Below are positions 50,920 through 60,345 of a DNA stretch of 64,000 nt, piece after piece. A program made the position numbers and the translations under genes. The first letter of the stretch is position 1. Each line of letters starts with the position of its first letter. Below the pieces are notes generated by a model that saw only the letters and a list, made by a program, of their open reading frames with translations, was not told the origin of the DNA and did not search any database. This DNA is from Bacteroides oleiciplenus YIT 12058 (lineage in GTDB: Bacteria; Bacteroidota; Bacteroidia; Bacteroidales; Bacteroidaceae). The stretch lies in NCBI RefSeq assembly GCF_000315485.1, contig NZ_JH992943.1, forward strand, positions 16,567 to 80,566, read 5' to 3'.

Positions 50920-52128
50920 CTAAAAGTTCGACAAAAAATCACCAATAGACTGATGTCTGATTCCTTCATAGCTATTGCCAATGAATGCATCTTCTGTTAC
51001 TACAATTTTCGGGTAATTATCTTGTATTTTCAAAAGATTTCCAAATTCTCTTTCAGCTGTCACTTCATTATCTATTTTTAAAGCTACCTGTATATAGACC
51101 TTTTCATTATCTTTTTCTCCGATGAAGTCTATTTCTTTATCTCCGTAATAACCTATTTTAATGTCATAGCCTCTATATAACAAATGGGAATAGACCAAGT
51201 TTTCCAAAATTTTTGCTCTATCCGTTATACGATAACCAATGACAATATTTCGCAGACCCATATTTTCAAAATAATACTTCTCCCCTATTTCAAACAGACG
51301 TTTTCCTATTAAGTCATATCTCCTTACCCTGTGTATAAGAAAAGCATTGTTCAGATATTCTGTATAGTTTTGTATCTGATTCACTGAAATTGTAGAGTGT
51401 TGCGACTTCAGATAGTCACTGATATTTTTGGCAGAAAACAAGTTTCCAATATTTTCAGACAAGAACTGAATTAATTTTTCCAGAAAAGAACTGTTCCGCA
51501 AGTTGTAGCGGCTAACCACATCACGGAAAACAATAGTGGAGTATACGCTTTTCAGATATTCATTTACTGTTTCGTCCTTAAGTGGCAAGTTAACCAAATA
51601 GGGTAATCCCCCATAGCGACTATACAAATAAAGACTTTCATTATTGTTTTCCAATTTATGAAAGTCAAGAAACTCGAGGTAAGACAAACTGTACACAGGA
51701 AACTCTATATATCTACCACTCAGATAAGTAGCAAGTTCGCCTGATAGCATTTTTGCATTACTACCAGTTATATAGACATCGTTATTTTCATTTAGCAACA
51801 AAGAACGAACTACTCTTTCAAAATTTACTATTTCTTGTATTTCATCAATAAAAATGTAATTATACTTCTCTTTTCGGACTTTAGACATGATATAGACGTG
51901 CATATCTTCAGCTGTCTGAATGTGACTAAATGCAAAGTCCTCAAAGTTTATGTATATAATATTGGCATCCGGCTCTTCTACAAGTAATTGCTCCATAAGT
52001 TGGTATAACAAGAAACTCTTACCCACACGTCTCTGTCCGGTAAGGACTTTGGCTATATTTTTCCTCATGAATGGCTTTATCCTTTCTATATAGCCATTTC
52101 TTTTAATCAGTGTCTTCGGAAACTCCAT
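50920..52128 (-). CDS. AAA-family ATPase with DUF4143 domain (first copy)
   Basis: Cytoplasmic protein of 402 residues. P-loop TGQRRVGKSFLLYQL (about 30-44), Walker B YNYIFIDEIQEI, an AAA_14-type core to about residue 170 and a C-terminal DUF4143 region (FENMGLRNIVIGYRITDRAKILENLVY) ending in a nuclease-like segment DIKIGYYGDKEIDFIGEK with VYIQVALKID, which recalls PD-(D/E)xK folds. Function of the family is not established. Lies between the HU-VirE unit and a second member of the family. Confidence 0.85.
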   Translation of the reverse strand: MEFPKTLIKRNGYIERIKPFMRKNIAKVLTGQRRVGKSFLLYQLMEQLLVEEPDANIIYINFEDFAFSHIQTAEDMHVYIMSKVRKEKYNYIFIDEIQEIVNFERVVRSLLLNENNDVYITGSNAKMLSGELATYLSGRYIEFPVYSLSYLEFLDFHKLENNNESLYLYSRYGGLPYLVNLPLKDETVNEYLKSVYSTIVFRDVVSRYNLRNSSFLEKLIQFLSENIGNLFSAKNISDYLKSQHSTISVNQIQNYTEYLNNAFLIHRVRRYDLIGKRLFEIGEKYYFENMGLRNIVIGYRITDRAKILENLVYSHLLYRGYDIKIGYYGDKEIDFIGEKDNEKVYIQVALKIDNEVTAEREFGNLLKIQDNYPKIVVTEDAFIGNSYEGIRHQSIGDFLSNF

Positions 52129-52196
52129 ACGCTAAAAGTTTTAAGTATACTTAAAACTTTTAAGAAAATGTAGCTGTACACACTATGCCTGGCAAA

Positions 52197-53546
52197 CTAT
52201 ACGAACTTATTTCCTAAAAAAGATTCCAATTGTCCGGCATAGTAGAATGGAATATTATATAATGTGTATTGTTTACCAGAAGGCAAACTGATCAAATCAG
52301 AAGTTAGAGGCCCATTCCATAAACGCAAAGCAATACTCTCCTGAGACTCGCCCATAAACTGATGCAAAGAACGCAGCTTAGAATTATCCCCCGTCTTCAC
52401 CTCAACAGGTATCAAATGTGATTTATATTTATACACAAAATCCACCCCCGCTTGTGAATTACGGGCATCGCGAACCCAAAACATGCGTTTGACTCCAAAG
52501 GCAAAAGAAGCCCCCAGCAATTCCTGTCCTACTACCTGTTCAGCAATATGTCCATTCCATAATTCATCTGCATCAGAAGTGAACAACAAACTCTCCTGCA
52601 TTCCAGCCACATAATTAACCAATCCTGTGTCCAACCACAACAATTTCGGACTTCTTTTCAAATCCGGAAGAATAGGAAATGAAGTGGAAATCAATGGATA
52701 GACCAGTTCCAACAAAAGGGTTTTCTCTAAAGTTCTGAACGCATCACCCATTTCTGCCGACTTATAGGAAGAACTACAGAATTTGGAGAACTGGAAGCGT
52801 TGTCCGGCCAATCCCCAGCCGTAAATCAAAATATAGCGAAGGATATCTTGCTCTTTAGGCCGCTGTGCATACTTTTCAATATCATCTTTGTAGCTGGACA
52901 ATAAAGAACTAAATATCTCATTCAAACTCACCCAGTCTTTCCGTTTGGCATAATTCGCCACAGCTTCAGGAAGCCCTCCCACAATCATATACTTTTTAAA
53001 TAAGTCCATCACATAACTATGTACTGACTGCGACACTTCCAACTGTTCTATTTGCTCCACCAGAATATTCTCTCCCAATGCTCCCAGGAATTCAGTGAAT
53101 GTACATGGATGCAAGGCCATATATTCCACACGACCTACCGGAAAAGAAATATGATTACCTACGAGACTCTCCAACAATGATCCGGCAGCTATCACATAGA
53201 GATCAAGACGTTTCTCATAAAAGTAACGAAGGAGCTTTACGGCATCCGGAACATTTTGTATTTCATCTATAAAAATCAGTGTCCGCTGATTCCCCATTTT
53301 AATACCAGCCTTAGCATAAATACCTGCCAGCAAATCTTCAAAGGAAACATCCATAGTGAACAAGTTGGCATTTACCTTCTCTTCCAGATTCAAATTGATG
53401 AACACATCAAATTCTTTTGCAAATATCTTGACCAATGTAGTTTTTCCTACTTGTCTTTCTCCTCTAAGTACCAGAGGCTTACGTCCTTCTTTTTCTGCCC
53501 ATTGACGAAGGGCTTTAAGTGCTAATCTCTGACATATACAAATCAT
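52197..53546 (-). CDS. AAA-family ATPase with DUF4143 domain (second copy)
   Basis: Protein of 449 residues of the same family: P-loop RGERQVGKTTLVKIF, Walker B RTLIFIDEIQNVPDAV, DUF4143 region from about 205 and a C-terminal segment AGVDFVYKYKSHLIPVEVKTG with the D...ExK pattern of a nuclease-like fold. It is distant from its neighbour, so not a recent duplication. It has a perfect -7 box upstream and two copies of ACTAAAACCAAAGCAA further up. Confidence 0.85.
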   Translation of the reverse strand: MICICQRLALKALRQWAEKEGRKPLVLRGERQVGKTTLVKIFAKEFDVFINLNLEEKVNANLFTMDVSFEDLLAGIYAKAGIKMGNQRTLIFIDEIQNVPDAVKLLRYFYEKRLDLYVIAAGSLLESLVGNHISFPVGRVEYMALHPCTFTEFLGALGENILVEQIEQLEVSQSVHSYVMDLFKKYMIVGGLPEAVANYAKRKDWVSLNEIFSSLLSSYKDDIEKYAQRPKEQDILRYILIYGWGLAGQRFQFSKFCSSSYKSAEMGDAFRTLEKTLLLELVYPLISTSFPILPDLKRSPKLLWLDTGLVNYVAGMQESLLFTSDADELWNGHIAEQVVGQELLGASFAFGVKRMFWVRDARNSQAGVDFVYKYKSHLIPVEVKTGDNSKLRSLHQFMGESQESIALRLWNGPLTSDLISLPSGKQYTLYNIPFYYAGQLESFLGNKFV

Positions 53547-53558
53547 TAATAATCAGCA

Positions 53559-53566
53559 CAAAGATA
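53559..53566 (-). promoter_or_regulatory. -7 box of the second ATPase gene
   Basis: Minus-strand TATCTTTG, 13 bases before the start codon at 53546. Confidence 0.6.
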
Positions 53567-53576
53567 AGACATAAAT

Positions 53577-53625
53577 ACTAAAACCAAAGCAAAAAAAGAG
53601 ATTTATCGGACTAAAACCAAAGCAA
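53577..53625. repeat. Direct repeat upstream of the second ATPase gene
   Basis: ACTAAAACCAAAGCAA at 53577-53592 and 53610-53625 (33 bases start to start), each followed by AGATTTAT after 5 or 0 extra bases. Located between the divergent ATPase and Vsr promoters. Two copies only, so a regulatory site or slippage product, not a CRISPR array. Confidence 0.55.
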
Positions 53626-53665
53626 GATTTATATTCATAATTAACCTTATTCATTAGAAAATTCT

Positions 53666-53673
53666 TATTTTTG
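53666..53673 (+). promoter_or_regulatory. -7 box of the vsr gene
   Basis: TATTTTTG, 19 bases before the ATG 53692; it contains the TTG that opens the longer frame, so that start is excluded. Confidence 0.55.
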
Positions 53674-53691
53674 CATTCAAAGCATTCATAT

Positions 53692-54207
53692 ATGGATATT
53701 TGGAGCAAAAAGAAACGTTCTGCCGTCATGGCTAAGATACGGAGCAAGGACACAAAACCCGAATGGATTGTGCGTCGTTACTTATTTTCCCGAGGTTATC
53801 GGTACTGCAAGAATGTAAAAGGACTACCCGGTACGCCTGATATCGTATTGCATAAGTATGCTATCGTAATTTTTATTCATGGGTGTTTTTGGCATGGGCA
53901 TGAGGTGGATAAACATATTCCAGCAACGAACCATGAATATTGGAAAAATAAAATTGAAAAAAACAAATTACGCGATAAGAGAAATAAAGAGAAACTAAAG
54001 CAAATGGGGTGGCGGGTAATGACCATTTGGGAGTGTCAGTTAAAATCTGCAGTCAGACAAAAAACATTGTTGGAGATTGAATATCACATTAATCATTCTT
54101 ATTTAGAATATTTCAGGCAAAAGCCTGTTAAACCCTACGAAACGAGACAAAATGAAAAAGCCCCCGGCATGGTAGCAGAGGGCGAAGAGTGGAGCGAACA
54201 AAAATAG
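53692..54207 (+). CDS. vsr: Very short patch repair endonuclease
   Basis: Protein of 171 residues that nicks DNA beside T:G mismatches arising from deamination of 5-methylcytosine. The N-terminal DIWSKKKRSAVMAKIRSKDTKPE, the catalytic segment GLPGTPDIVLHKYAIVIFIHGCFWHGH (catalytic Asp and His, zinc Cys/His residues) and GWRVMTIWEC are all typical. Convergent with the probable restriction gene; 8 bases separate the stops. It fits the adjacent C5-methyltransferase. Confidence 0.94.
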   Translation: MDIWSKKKRSAVMAKIRSKDTKPEWIVRRYLFSRGYRYCKNVKGLPGTPDIVLHKYAIVIFIHGCFWHGHEVDKHIPATNHEYWKNKIEKNKLRDKRNKEKLKQMGWRVMTIWECQLKSAVRQKTLLEIEYHINHSYLEYFRQKPVKPYETRQNEKAPGMVAEGEEWSEQK

Positions 54208-54215
54208 TCCATCTG

Positions 54216-54950
54216 TTACCTAAAGATTTCCACCCAAGATGAATCAAACTGAATCGTCTTCAATATGTCTTCTTTTGTAAGAAGCGGCGGTTGTTTGACA
54301 GTAAACTTAATAGCATTTTCAGGTACGTGTGTATGGATGGTAAACTGAGAGCCATGAGGTTGCCAAGTGAAACAGATATTCCCCGTATCAATGGATTTTC
54401 CAATAAGATTACCATTCGGATTTACTTCCCAAACATAATCACTCGTACGGAACCGGCGATTGTCCTCTTCAAACAAGCAATAGCTGAGTAAGTCGTTAGA
54501 ACGGATAAGAATGGATGTACGTACAGGATTATAGCTGTCTTGAGCTATATTGATACGCTCATTCCAAATGCCCAATACAGCACGTCCTGTCCTCTGAATA
54601 TCTGCATGAGGGTCAGTAATCCCATAAGAATAATCAGGTGAACAACGTCCGCTGATGAGTCTTACGTTCTGTGCATTGAATGGCCTTAAGTTTTTTACAG
54701 TTTTCATAGACCACGCCATCTTTCCCAATATAACATCGGCTATTCCGACGGGAGAGTCAAGATGCTCGCCTTTAATAGCATCAGCAAAGGCATCCCCCCA
54801 ATCTGCCCCACTGATATCCTTGCGCCCCACATAAAGCAAATGGACAAGGTAACCGCCAATGCGCACTATCAAATCATCCGGCAGTTCGTTTATCGGGTAT
54901 GGTTCGTTGGTCATTAGTTTTTTGCTATCCCTAAGTCTCGGATGTTCCAT
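54216..54950 (-). CDS. Probable type II restriction endonuclease
   Basis: Protein of 244 residues, no signal peptide. Assignment rests on position, 11 bases after a C5-methyltransferase gene and beside vsr, and on a PD-(D/E)xK-like core: GIADVILGKMAWSMKTVK (about residues 68-85) has an Asp, a spacer and a W-S-x-K strand, as in several type II enzymes. The following segment RLISGRCSPDYSYG is also conserved-looking. I cannot name the recognition sequence. It could alternatively be an unrelated protein of the island, but this is less likely. Confidence 0.68.
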   Translation of the reverse strand: MEHPRLRDSKKLMTNEPYPINELPDDLIVRIGGYLVHLLYVGRKDISGADWGDAFADAIKGEHLDSPVGIADVILGKMAWSMKTVKNLRPFNAQNVRLISGRCSPDYSYGITDPHADIQRTGRAVLGIWNERINIAQDSYNPVRTSILIRSNDLLSYCLFEEDNRRFRTSDYVWEVNPNGNLIGKSIDTGNICFTWQPHGSQFTIHTHVPENAIKFTVKQPPLLTKEDILKTIQFDSSWVEIFR

Positions 54951-54961
54951 ATTATTAAAAT

Positions 54962-56218
54962 TTATATGTTATTCAATATGTAATCTATCTTTCGTGCAAT
55001 TTCTCTTATCATGGGTACTGCTACGCTGTTACCCGTCTGTCGTCGTATCTCTCCATGTGAAACTGCAATCTTATAATTATCGGGAAAGCCCTGCAGACGT
55101 AGCAGTTCACGAGAAGAAAGACGGCGCTGACCATTCACAAGTAAGTAATTGTAGGAAGCACCAGTACGCAAGGCACAAGCATAGTCCAGTACCGAAACGT
55201 TACCAGCTTTGTTTTCATGCCATATCGAGGGATAAAAAACAGTCTTGCCTTCTGTTTGCTTTTGCCGTTTTTGCAATATCATATCAGAAGCAAACAGTGA
55301 AGGGTCAATATCCTTATCATCTTCTAATATTTCTTTCAGATTATATGTTTTCTTTTTAAAATCAAAATTGAAAGCATCACACCGTTGCTGACTTCTGAAA
55401 CCTACTATTATCACACGTTCACGTTTCTGCGGCAAACCGAAGTCAAGTGCATTCAGCACTTGCCATTTCACATGATAACCTAATTCGCCGAGTATACGCA
55501 AAATTGTGGAGAATGTTCTCCCCTGATCATGAGTTGTCAATTGTTTTACATTTTCCAGCAATACGGCTTCAGGCTGATGCCGTTCAAGAATTGTTGCAAC
55601 TTCGAAAAACATCGTACCTCTTATATCTGCAAACCCTTGCATCTTACCCATAATAGAGAATGCTTGGCAGGGAAAACCAGCCAAGAGTAAATCGAAATGC
55701 TTGGGAATATACTTTTTAGTTACTTCCTTCGTAATATCTCCAAAAGGCATCTCGCCAAAATTAGCAAGATAGGTTTGCTGAGCATATTTGTCCCATTCAG
55801 ACGAGAATACGCACCTATATCCCATTTCATTAAATGGTAACCGAATTCCTCCTATTCCAGCAAAAAGATCAATAAACGTATGTTGGCCAAATTTAGGGTT
55901 AGGAAATGGTACTTTGAAAAAGTCAGAGAAAAGGTTATAAGCAATTGGATTTTCTGCAACCTTTATTACATATTCATCCGTTATTTCTTCATCTTTATTG
56001 CTTTTCTTTCGTTCCAAAAACTCACGAATAGCATATATAATTTCTTGCTTGCTATCTTCATCACCAATATAAACATTATTATGAAGATATTGGCTAAGTA
56101 CCGCTAATTGATTCTCCCAACTGGTTTCACCATACACTTTAATACCATTTTGCTCGTCAACTTCTTCCGGGAAGTCGACAAGTTTAATATTTTGTATTTT
56201 CTTTTTTCTTACAGCCAT
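54962..56218 (-). CDS. DNA (cytosine-5)-methyltransferase
   Basis: Protein of 418 residues. An extra N-terminal helical region of about 110 residues precedes the catalytic domain: motif I FIDLFAGIGGIRL, motif IV GFPCQAFS with the catalytic Cys, motif VI LLENVKQL, motif VIII LPQKRERVIIVGF, and motifs IX/X RLQGFPDNY and GNSVAVPM. The region between VIII and IX (target recognition) is short, about 100 residues. Forms a restriction-modification set with the gene after it and with vsr. Confidence 0.95.
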   Translation of the reverse strand: MAVRKKKIQNIKLVDFPEEVDEQNGIKVYGETSWENQLAVLSQYLHNNVYIGDEDSKQEIIYAIREFLERKKSNKDEEITDEYVIKVAENPIAYNLFSDFFKVPFPNPKFGQHTFIDLFAGIGGIRLPFNEMGYRCVFSSEWDKYAQQTYLANFGEMPFGDITKEVTKKYIPKHFDLLLAGFPCQAFSIMGKMQGFADIRGTMFFEVATILERHQPEAVLLENVKQLTTHDQGRTFSTILRILGELGYHVKWQVLNALDFGLPQKRERVIIVGFRSQQRCDAFNFDFKKKTYNLKEILEDDKDIDPSLFASDMILQKRQKQTEGKTVFYPSIWHENKAGNVSVLDYACALRTGASYNYLLVNGQRRLSSRELLRLQGFPDNYKIAVSHGEIRRQTGNSVAVPMIREIARKIDYILNNI

Positions 56219-56347
56219 CTAATATTCAGTTATGACTGCAAAGATACTACTTTTATTGAGAACAACGAAGTTCGTCTTCGCAAACATCCATTTTCATTAG
56301 TAGCAGCTCATGCTCTTTACCACTCCTGTCATAAGCAGAACACTTTG

Positions 56348-59300
56348 TTACTTCGTATTTTCTTCACGCACCAACTCCCCTTCTTTCCATTCCTGTATTT
56401 TCACTCCAAGTGTATTTCCTTCACCTTCCATTCCGGAAAAATACAAGCGATGTTCACGACCGTCTTTTAACTTTACAATAAGTTCATCGGCTGAAGAGGC
56501 TGTAACGGACTGAACCAGACTTTCCTTTTCATAAGGTTCTATCACTGTCAGGAAACGGGCTTGCGAGGCGTCTGTACGGACACCGAAAGTGATGCGCCGT
56601 TCAGCCTCATCACCCAACGGATAATCTCCACCGATAACAGTTTTCAGGCGTGTTGCTTGAAGGTTGCTCAAATCAAAAGTATATTCCGCAGGAGTTTCAG
56701 CACCTGCATTCATCGGTTCGGCGGGTAATCCCCATGCATAATTCTCTCCACTGATATTGATACGTCCGTCAGCATAGTCCTTTGTCAAGCCGAACGGGTT
56801 ATCCTGCACATTGTTTTTAATGGACGGGAGGTCGGCAAGGCGGATAGTTTTTCCGTCTTGGGTTTCCAGTACGGCTTCGCCCCAGAACAAAGTTCCGGCT
56901 CTACTCTCATTGGGAGTGGCAGAAGACAGCGTGAGTTTTTTCACTCCGGTAACATCCACATCCACTCTGCCCTCACCCAGAATCCAGACGCCGAATTTAC
57001 CTTCGGCAAGCGTCTTGCCATCTCCCCGAACTGCATATTGCAATGGACGTTGTGTGCCATGATCTTCGGGAGCGCGCCCGGTGAAAGCTGTGCGTTGGGT
57101 ACTGGGCCAGGCATTGTAAATGTCCATATAAAGATTTCCCGGTTCACCGGATATACGCGTTCCACGGTTGTCGGCATCCGGACCGAACTTCGTCAGGAAG
57201 CTGGCTTTCAGGGTTCCTGTTACGGAATAGTGGTTGACATCCGTCACCAAAGGGGCGGCACTTAAAGGGTCGGTGCCGAGCTGTGCCGTATGAGAAGTAT
57301 GCTCTTTACTATCCGCAGCGAGTCCCAGCAAGCCCTTCACCTGGAACAGCAGGTCGAAACGGTGCTGCTTATTCTCCGTACTCTTGTCATAGTCGGCAAG
57401 AACAACATAATCATCGGTAACCACCATTAACCGGCGCTGGAAAATCGGTTCGGTAAATCCGGTCAGCACACCGAAATCCGGATGTTTATCGGGGATAGGA
57501 AAATAGCGGGCTTCCCATTCCGTCTTTTCTTTAAAATCTCTCGGACCTTTCATACTGTGGCGGAGTCCGCCGTATGCCGGATAACTCCATGCGGCAGTGG
57601 CTTCTACACAACCTGCCTGAAACAAATCGCCTGTATGGAACAAAGTGCGTTCGCTGTCGTCAGCTTCCTGCTGTTTCAGGTCGACGGTAACCATATTCTT
57701 TGAAAGGCTGGTCTGCACATAGAAGTTGTACATGTAGGGGGCATAGCTGTACCAGACCATTTCGGGGTTATAGAAGCTACGTCCGTAGCGCATCAATGAC
57801 AGTAATCCGGTCCGGTCGAAATGCCCGTGATAGCCTCCGTGGGTTCCATACTTCAATACAGCCTGAATCTTCTCGCGGGCATCCTTTTGAGTGGAACGCA
57901 ACATCAATGCTCCGGCATTGTCGGCATAAGCGCCACGCACTTCGGCGGGTTCTGCATCCGGCAGTTCCGGTACGCCATAAATCAAATCGTTCCTTTTAGG
58001 CGTCATACGTATGAATGCCGCATAGCGCGGATCACGAAAAGCGTAATAGGCCATTTCAAAACTGTCTCCACCCACTTCACGTTCCGTAGCGTCGTTAATG
58101 CCGAATATCCAACCGCGATAATCAAGGAAGGGAAGCAAGGCATCGGACATCATCTTAATGGTGACATAAGGCTGATGAATAGGGCCGCGGATACGGAAAC
58201 TATGACCGTGATGCAGATTACGGCGATCTGCATCTTCATTGGCTCCTACCTTGTCATATTCAGGGGTAAGATTATAATCTACCGGGAATTTCTCTGTCAG
58301 CAGGGAGTAGCCGAAAGGATTCAAAGCCAGCCCTATTTGTACATATTCACTTGCCACCCACAGGTTGTAGCTCACGGTACACTCGTACCACCAGCCATCG
58401 GGCATAGTGTAGGTGCGGAATTTATCTATCAGACAGGAAGGAGCATAAAGCACTTCATCCACAAGCTGGAAGTCCTGAATGGCGAGGGCACAGAAAAAAA
58501 CACCTGTCAATTGGGATACGGCCCAGTTGGCGCCCCCGGTACTTTTATAACGGAGAAATAAGTCTATATAGAGCCGGAACGTATATTCAATTTGTGCACA
58601 TTCCGCATCAGTCAGTATTCCGGCATCCTGAATTAAATCGTATGCCTGCGCCAGATGCTGGAAGAAGTGTCCTTCTTGCACAGACGACTGATGGGAAGCT
58701 TTCCGGGTGAGCGGAAAACCGTTCTGATAATCGCTTATCATCAACAAGAACTGCTTTACTTTGCGGGCATATTCCGGATTACGGGTCAGTTGCCAGGCTA
58801 TGGCACTATTCATTAAACCATGTTCGTGAGTGGTGGCACAAAGATAAGGAATACCGTCTCCATTAGCCACATAAGGAGGACGTAGGGGCACAATCCATGC
58901 TTTGGCATCCTGTATATAACGCTCTTTGCGGTCTTTCGCCCAATCATAATTCCCGGCTTTCCTGCGCACTTCATCCCATCCTTCTGCCGTATGGATGGTA
59001 AACGGATGCGGCATACTGCGCAGAGTGGTAAACGTTAATGTCCGGACTGCGGCAGGATTGGCTGACGGAAGAATTTGTAGAGTTTGTTTTTCCCTCCCTC
59101 CGGCAGGGATACCCGGTGGGACTATCACGCGTACATTCACTTTCCGGGTTTCACCGGAGGCTAATTCCAACTGTGCCGGCTCAACGGTTGCAGGAAAAGC
59201 CTCCCAACCATATTTCTGAATGGAGAAGTAGACAGATTGCGATGTCGGTTCGCAATTGGTGACGGTCACCGGATAAACAATCGTATCGCCGGGCTCACCG

Positions 59301-60241
59301 GGTCTTGAATAACAGTCGGCTGTGGTTTTCACTGAATTTCCTTCCAGCAAGCGGGTGGAAAGTAGTTTAACCTTACCGCCTCTTTCACCGGACAAGCGGA
59401 AGGCGATGGACTTTATACGCCGGATAGTGGTCTGCGATGCTTTGGGAGTATCAAAAACGGAGAAAGGAATAAGTAGCCTGCACTCTCCGTTCTTCTGCCT
59501 TTGCAGAGTGAAACGGGCACGTCGGGTATCGTATATATTTTCCTTGTTCAAGTCCGTTCCTACTTTCAGATTCTTGGCGGAAGCAAAAACTTCTACAGGA
59601 ACATTGTCCACACCAGTCATCTTCAGATTGACTTCCAGAGCGTAATAAGACATAAGATCGATGACGGACTGATTGACATAAGGATGTTGGGGGCCGTCCG
59701 GTTCCGTATAGATAAAAGTGCCATCAGAAGAACACGTCCAGTCTTTAGCCAAGCCTTGCCAGTTCTTTCTGTCGGTAAAGATTCCGGTCTCCAACTTTTG
59801 ACGGACTATGGAAACATCATAAATCTTGCCCACGGACGCCGTCTCGTCATATGCTTCAAAACGAACAAGTGCGGAAGACTTGCCCTGCAAGATAGAATCC
59901 GGAATGGGATATACTACATCAAACAGTCCATGACGGTTTCGGTTTAGTCCCTCCGTATAAAGAAGAGTACCGTTTACGGAAATATTGAATAAGAACTTCT
60001 TCCCTTTTTCGGGTTTATCCTCACTGGAATATTGAACTACTAATAATTGCGGAACTGTATCCAAGACCGACATTTGATAAGCAAATTCACTTTGAGAACT
60101 ATTCTTCAAACGGGCAATATCATCCGATGCATAGACCACATCTACTATATAAGGCTCATATCTCTCCGGCAGATGGTCTTGGGCAGATGTCCATAGTGTT
60201 ATCAAGCTATAAGCCAGCGTTAATAATATTATTTTCTTCAT
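56348..60241 (-). CDS. Heparinase II/III-type polysaccharide lyase, long form
   Basis: Secreted protein of 1297 residues. The signal peptide (LITLWTSA/Q) starts at Met 60241, although the frame is open to 60304. Beta-rich domains occupy about 20-420, an alpha-toroid lyase domain about 420-800 (THEHGLMNSAIAWQLTRNPEYA; GGANWAVSQLTGVFFCALA) and a heparinase II/III-like sandwich begins near 815 (KYGTHGGYHGHFDRTGLLSL with the conserved His residues and Asp). The N-terminal modules are longer than in most lyases of this type. Substrate unknown; expected to be the same acidic glycan as the first lyase. Confidence 0.82.
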   Translation of the reverse strand: MKKIILLTLAYSLITLWTSAQDHLPERYEPYIVDVVYASDDIARLKNSSQSEFAYQMSVLDTVPQLLVVQYSSEDKPEKGKKFLFNISVNGTLLYTEGLNRNRHGLFDVVYPIPDSILQGKSSALVRFEAYDETASVGKIYDVSIVRQKLETGIFTDRKNWQGLAKDWTCSSDGTFIYTEPDGPQHPYVNQSVIDLMSYYALEVNLKMTGVDNVPVEVFASAKNLKVGTDLNKENIYDTRRARFTLQRQKNGECRLLIPFSVFDTPKASQTTIRRIKSIAFRLSGERGGKVKLLSTRLLEGNSVKTTADCYSRPGEPGDTIVYPVTVTNCEPTSQSVYFSIQKYGWEAFPATVEPAQLELASGETRKVNVRVIVPPGIPAGGREKQTLQILPSANPAAVRTLTFTTLRSMPHPFTIHTAEGWDEVRRKAGNYDWAKDRKERYIQDAKAWIVPLRPPYVANGDGIPYLCATTHEHGLMNSAIAWQLTRNPEYARKVKQFLLMISDYQNGFPLTRKASHQSSVQEGHFFQHLAQAYDLIQDAGILTDAECAQIEYTFRLYIDLFLRYKSTGGANWAVSQLTGVFFCALAIQDFQLVDEVLYAPSCLIDKFRTYTMPDGWWYECTVSYNLWVASEYVQIGLALNPFGYSLLTEKFPVDYNLTPEYDKVGANEDADRRNLHHGHSFRIRGPIHQPYVTIKMMSDALLPFLDYRGWIFGINDATEREVGGDSFEMAYYAFRDPRYAAFIRMTPKRNDLIYGVPELPDAEPAEVRGAYADNAGALMLRSTQKDAREKIQAVLKYGTHGGYHGHFDRTGLLSLMRYGRSFYNPEMVWYSYAPYMYNFYVQTSLSKNMVTVDLKQQEADDSERTLFHTGDLFQAGCVEATAAWSYPAYGGLRHSMKGPRDFKEKTEWEARYFPIPDKHPDFGVLTGFTEPIFQRRLMVVTDDYVVLADYDKSTENKQHRFDLLFQVKGLLGLAADSKEHTSHTAQLGTDPLSAAPLVTDVNHYSVTGTLKASFLTKFGPDADNRGTRISGEPGNLYMDIYNAWPSTQRTAFTGRAPEDHGTQRPLQYAVRGDGKTLAEGKFGVWILGEGRVDVDVTGVKKLTLSSATPNESRAGTLFWGEAVLETQDGKTIRLADLPSIKNNVQDNPFGLTKDYADGRINISGENYAWGLPAEPMNAGAETPAEYTFDLSNLQATRLKTVIGGDYPLGDEAERRITFGVRTDASQARFLTVIEPYEKESLVQSVTASSADELIVKLKDGREHRLYFSGMEGEGNTLGVKIQEWKEGELVREENTK

Positions 60242-60269
60242 ACTACATCTATTGGTTATTTGGGATAAG

Positions 60270-60296
60270 AATACGAATGAAACAGTATCGGTACTT
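60270..60296 (-). promoter_or_regulatory. ECF-type promoter of the long lyase gene
   Basis: Minus strand: AAGTA (60296-60292), 16 bases, CGTATT (60275-60270), with CATT before it. Start codon 60241. Confidence 0.68.
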
Positions 60297-60345
60297 ACTT
60301 TCAATGTTCATTATTTATGGAATTAATTGTAATCACCATATGATT

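Noticed and set aside
53577..53625. Possible CRISPR remnant
   Set aside because: Only two 16-base repeats with a 17-base gap and no cas genes nearby.
57821..58561. Open frame of 246 codons on the plus strand inside the long lyase gene
   Set aside because: Shadow of the lyase domain; no promoter or start context.
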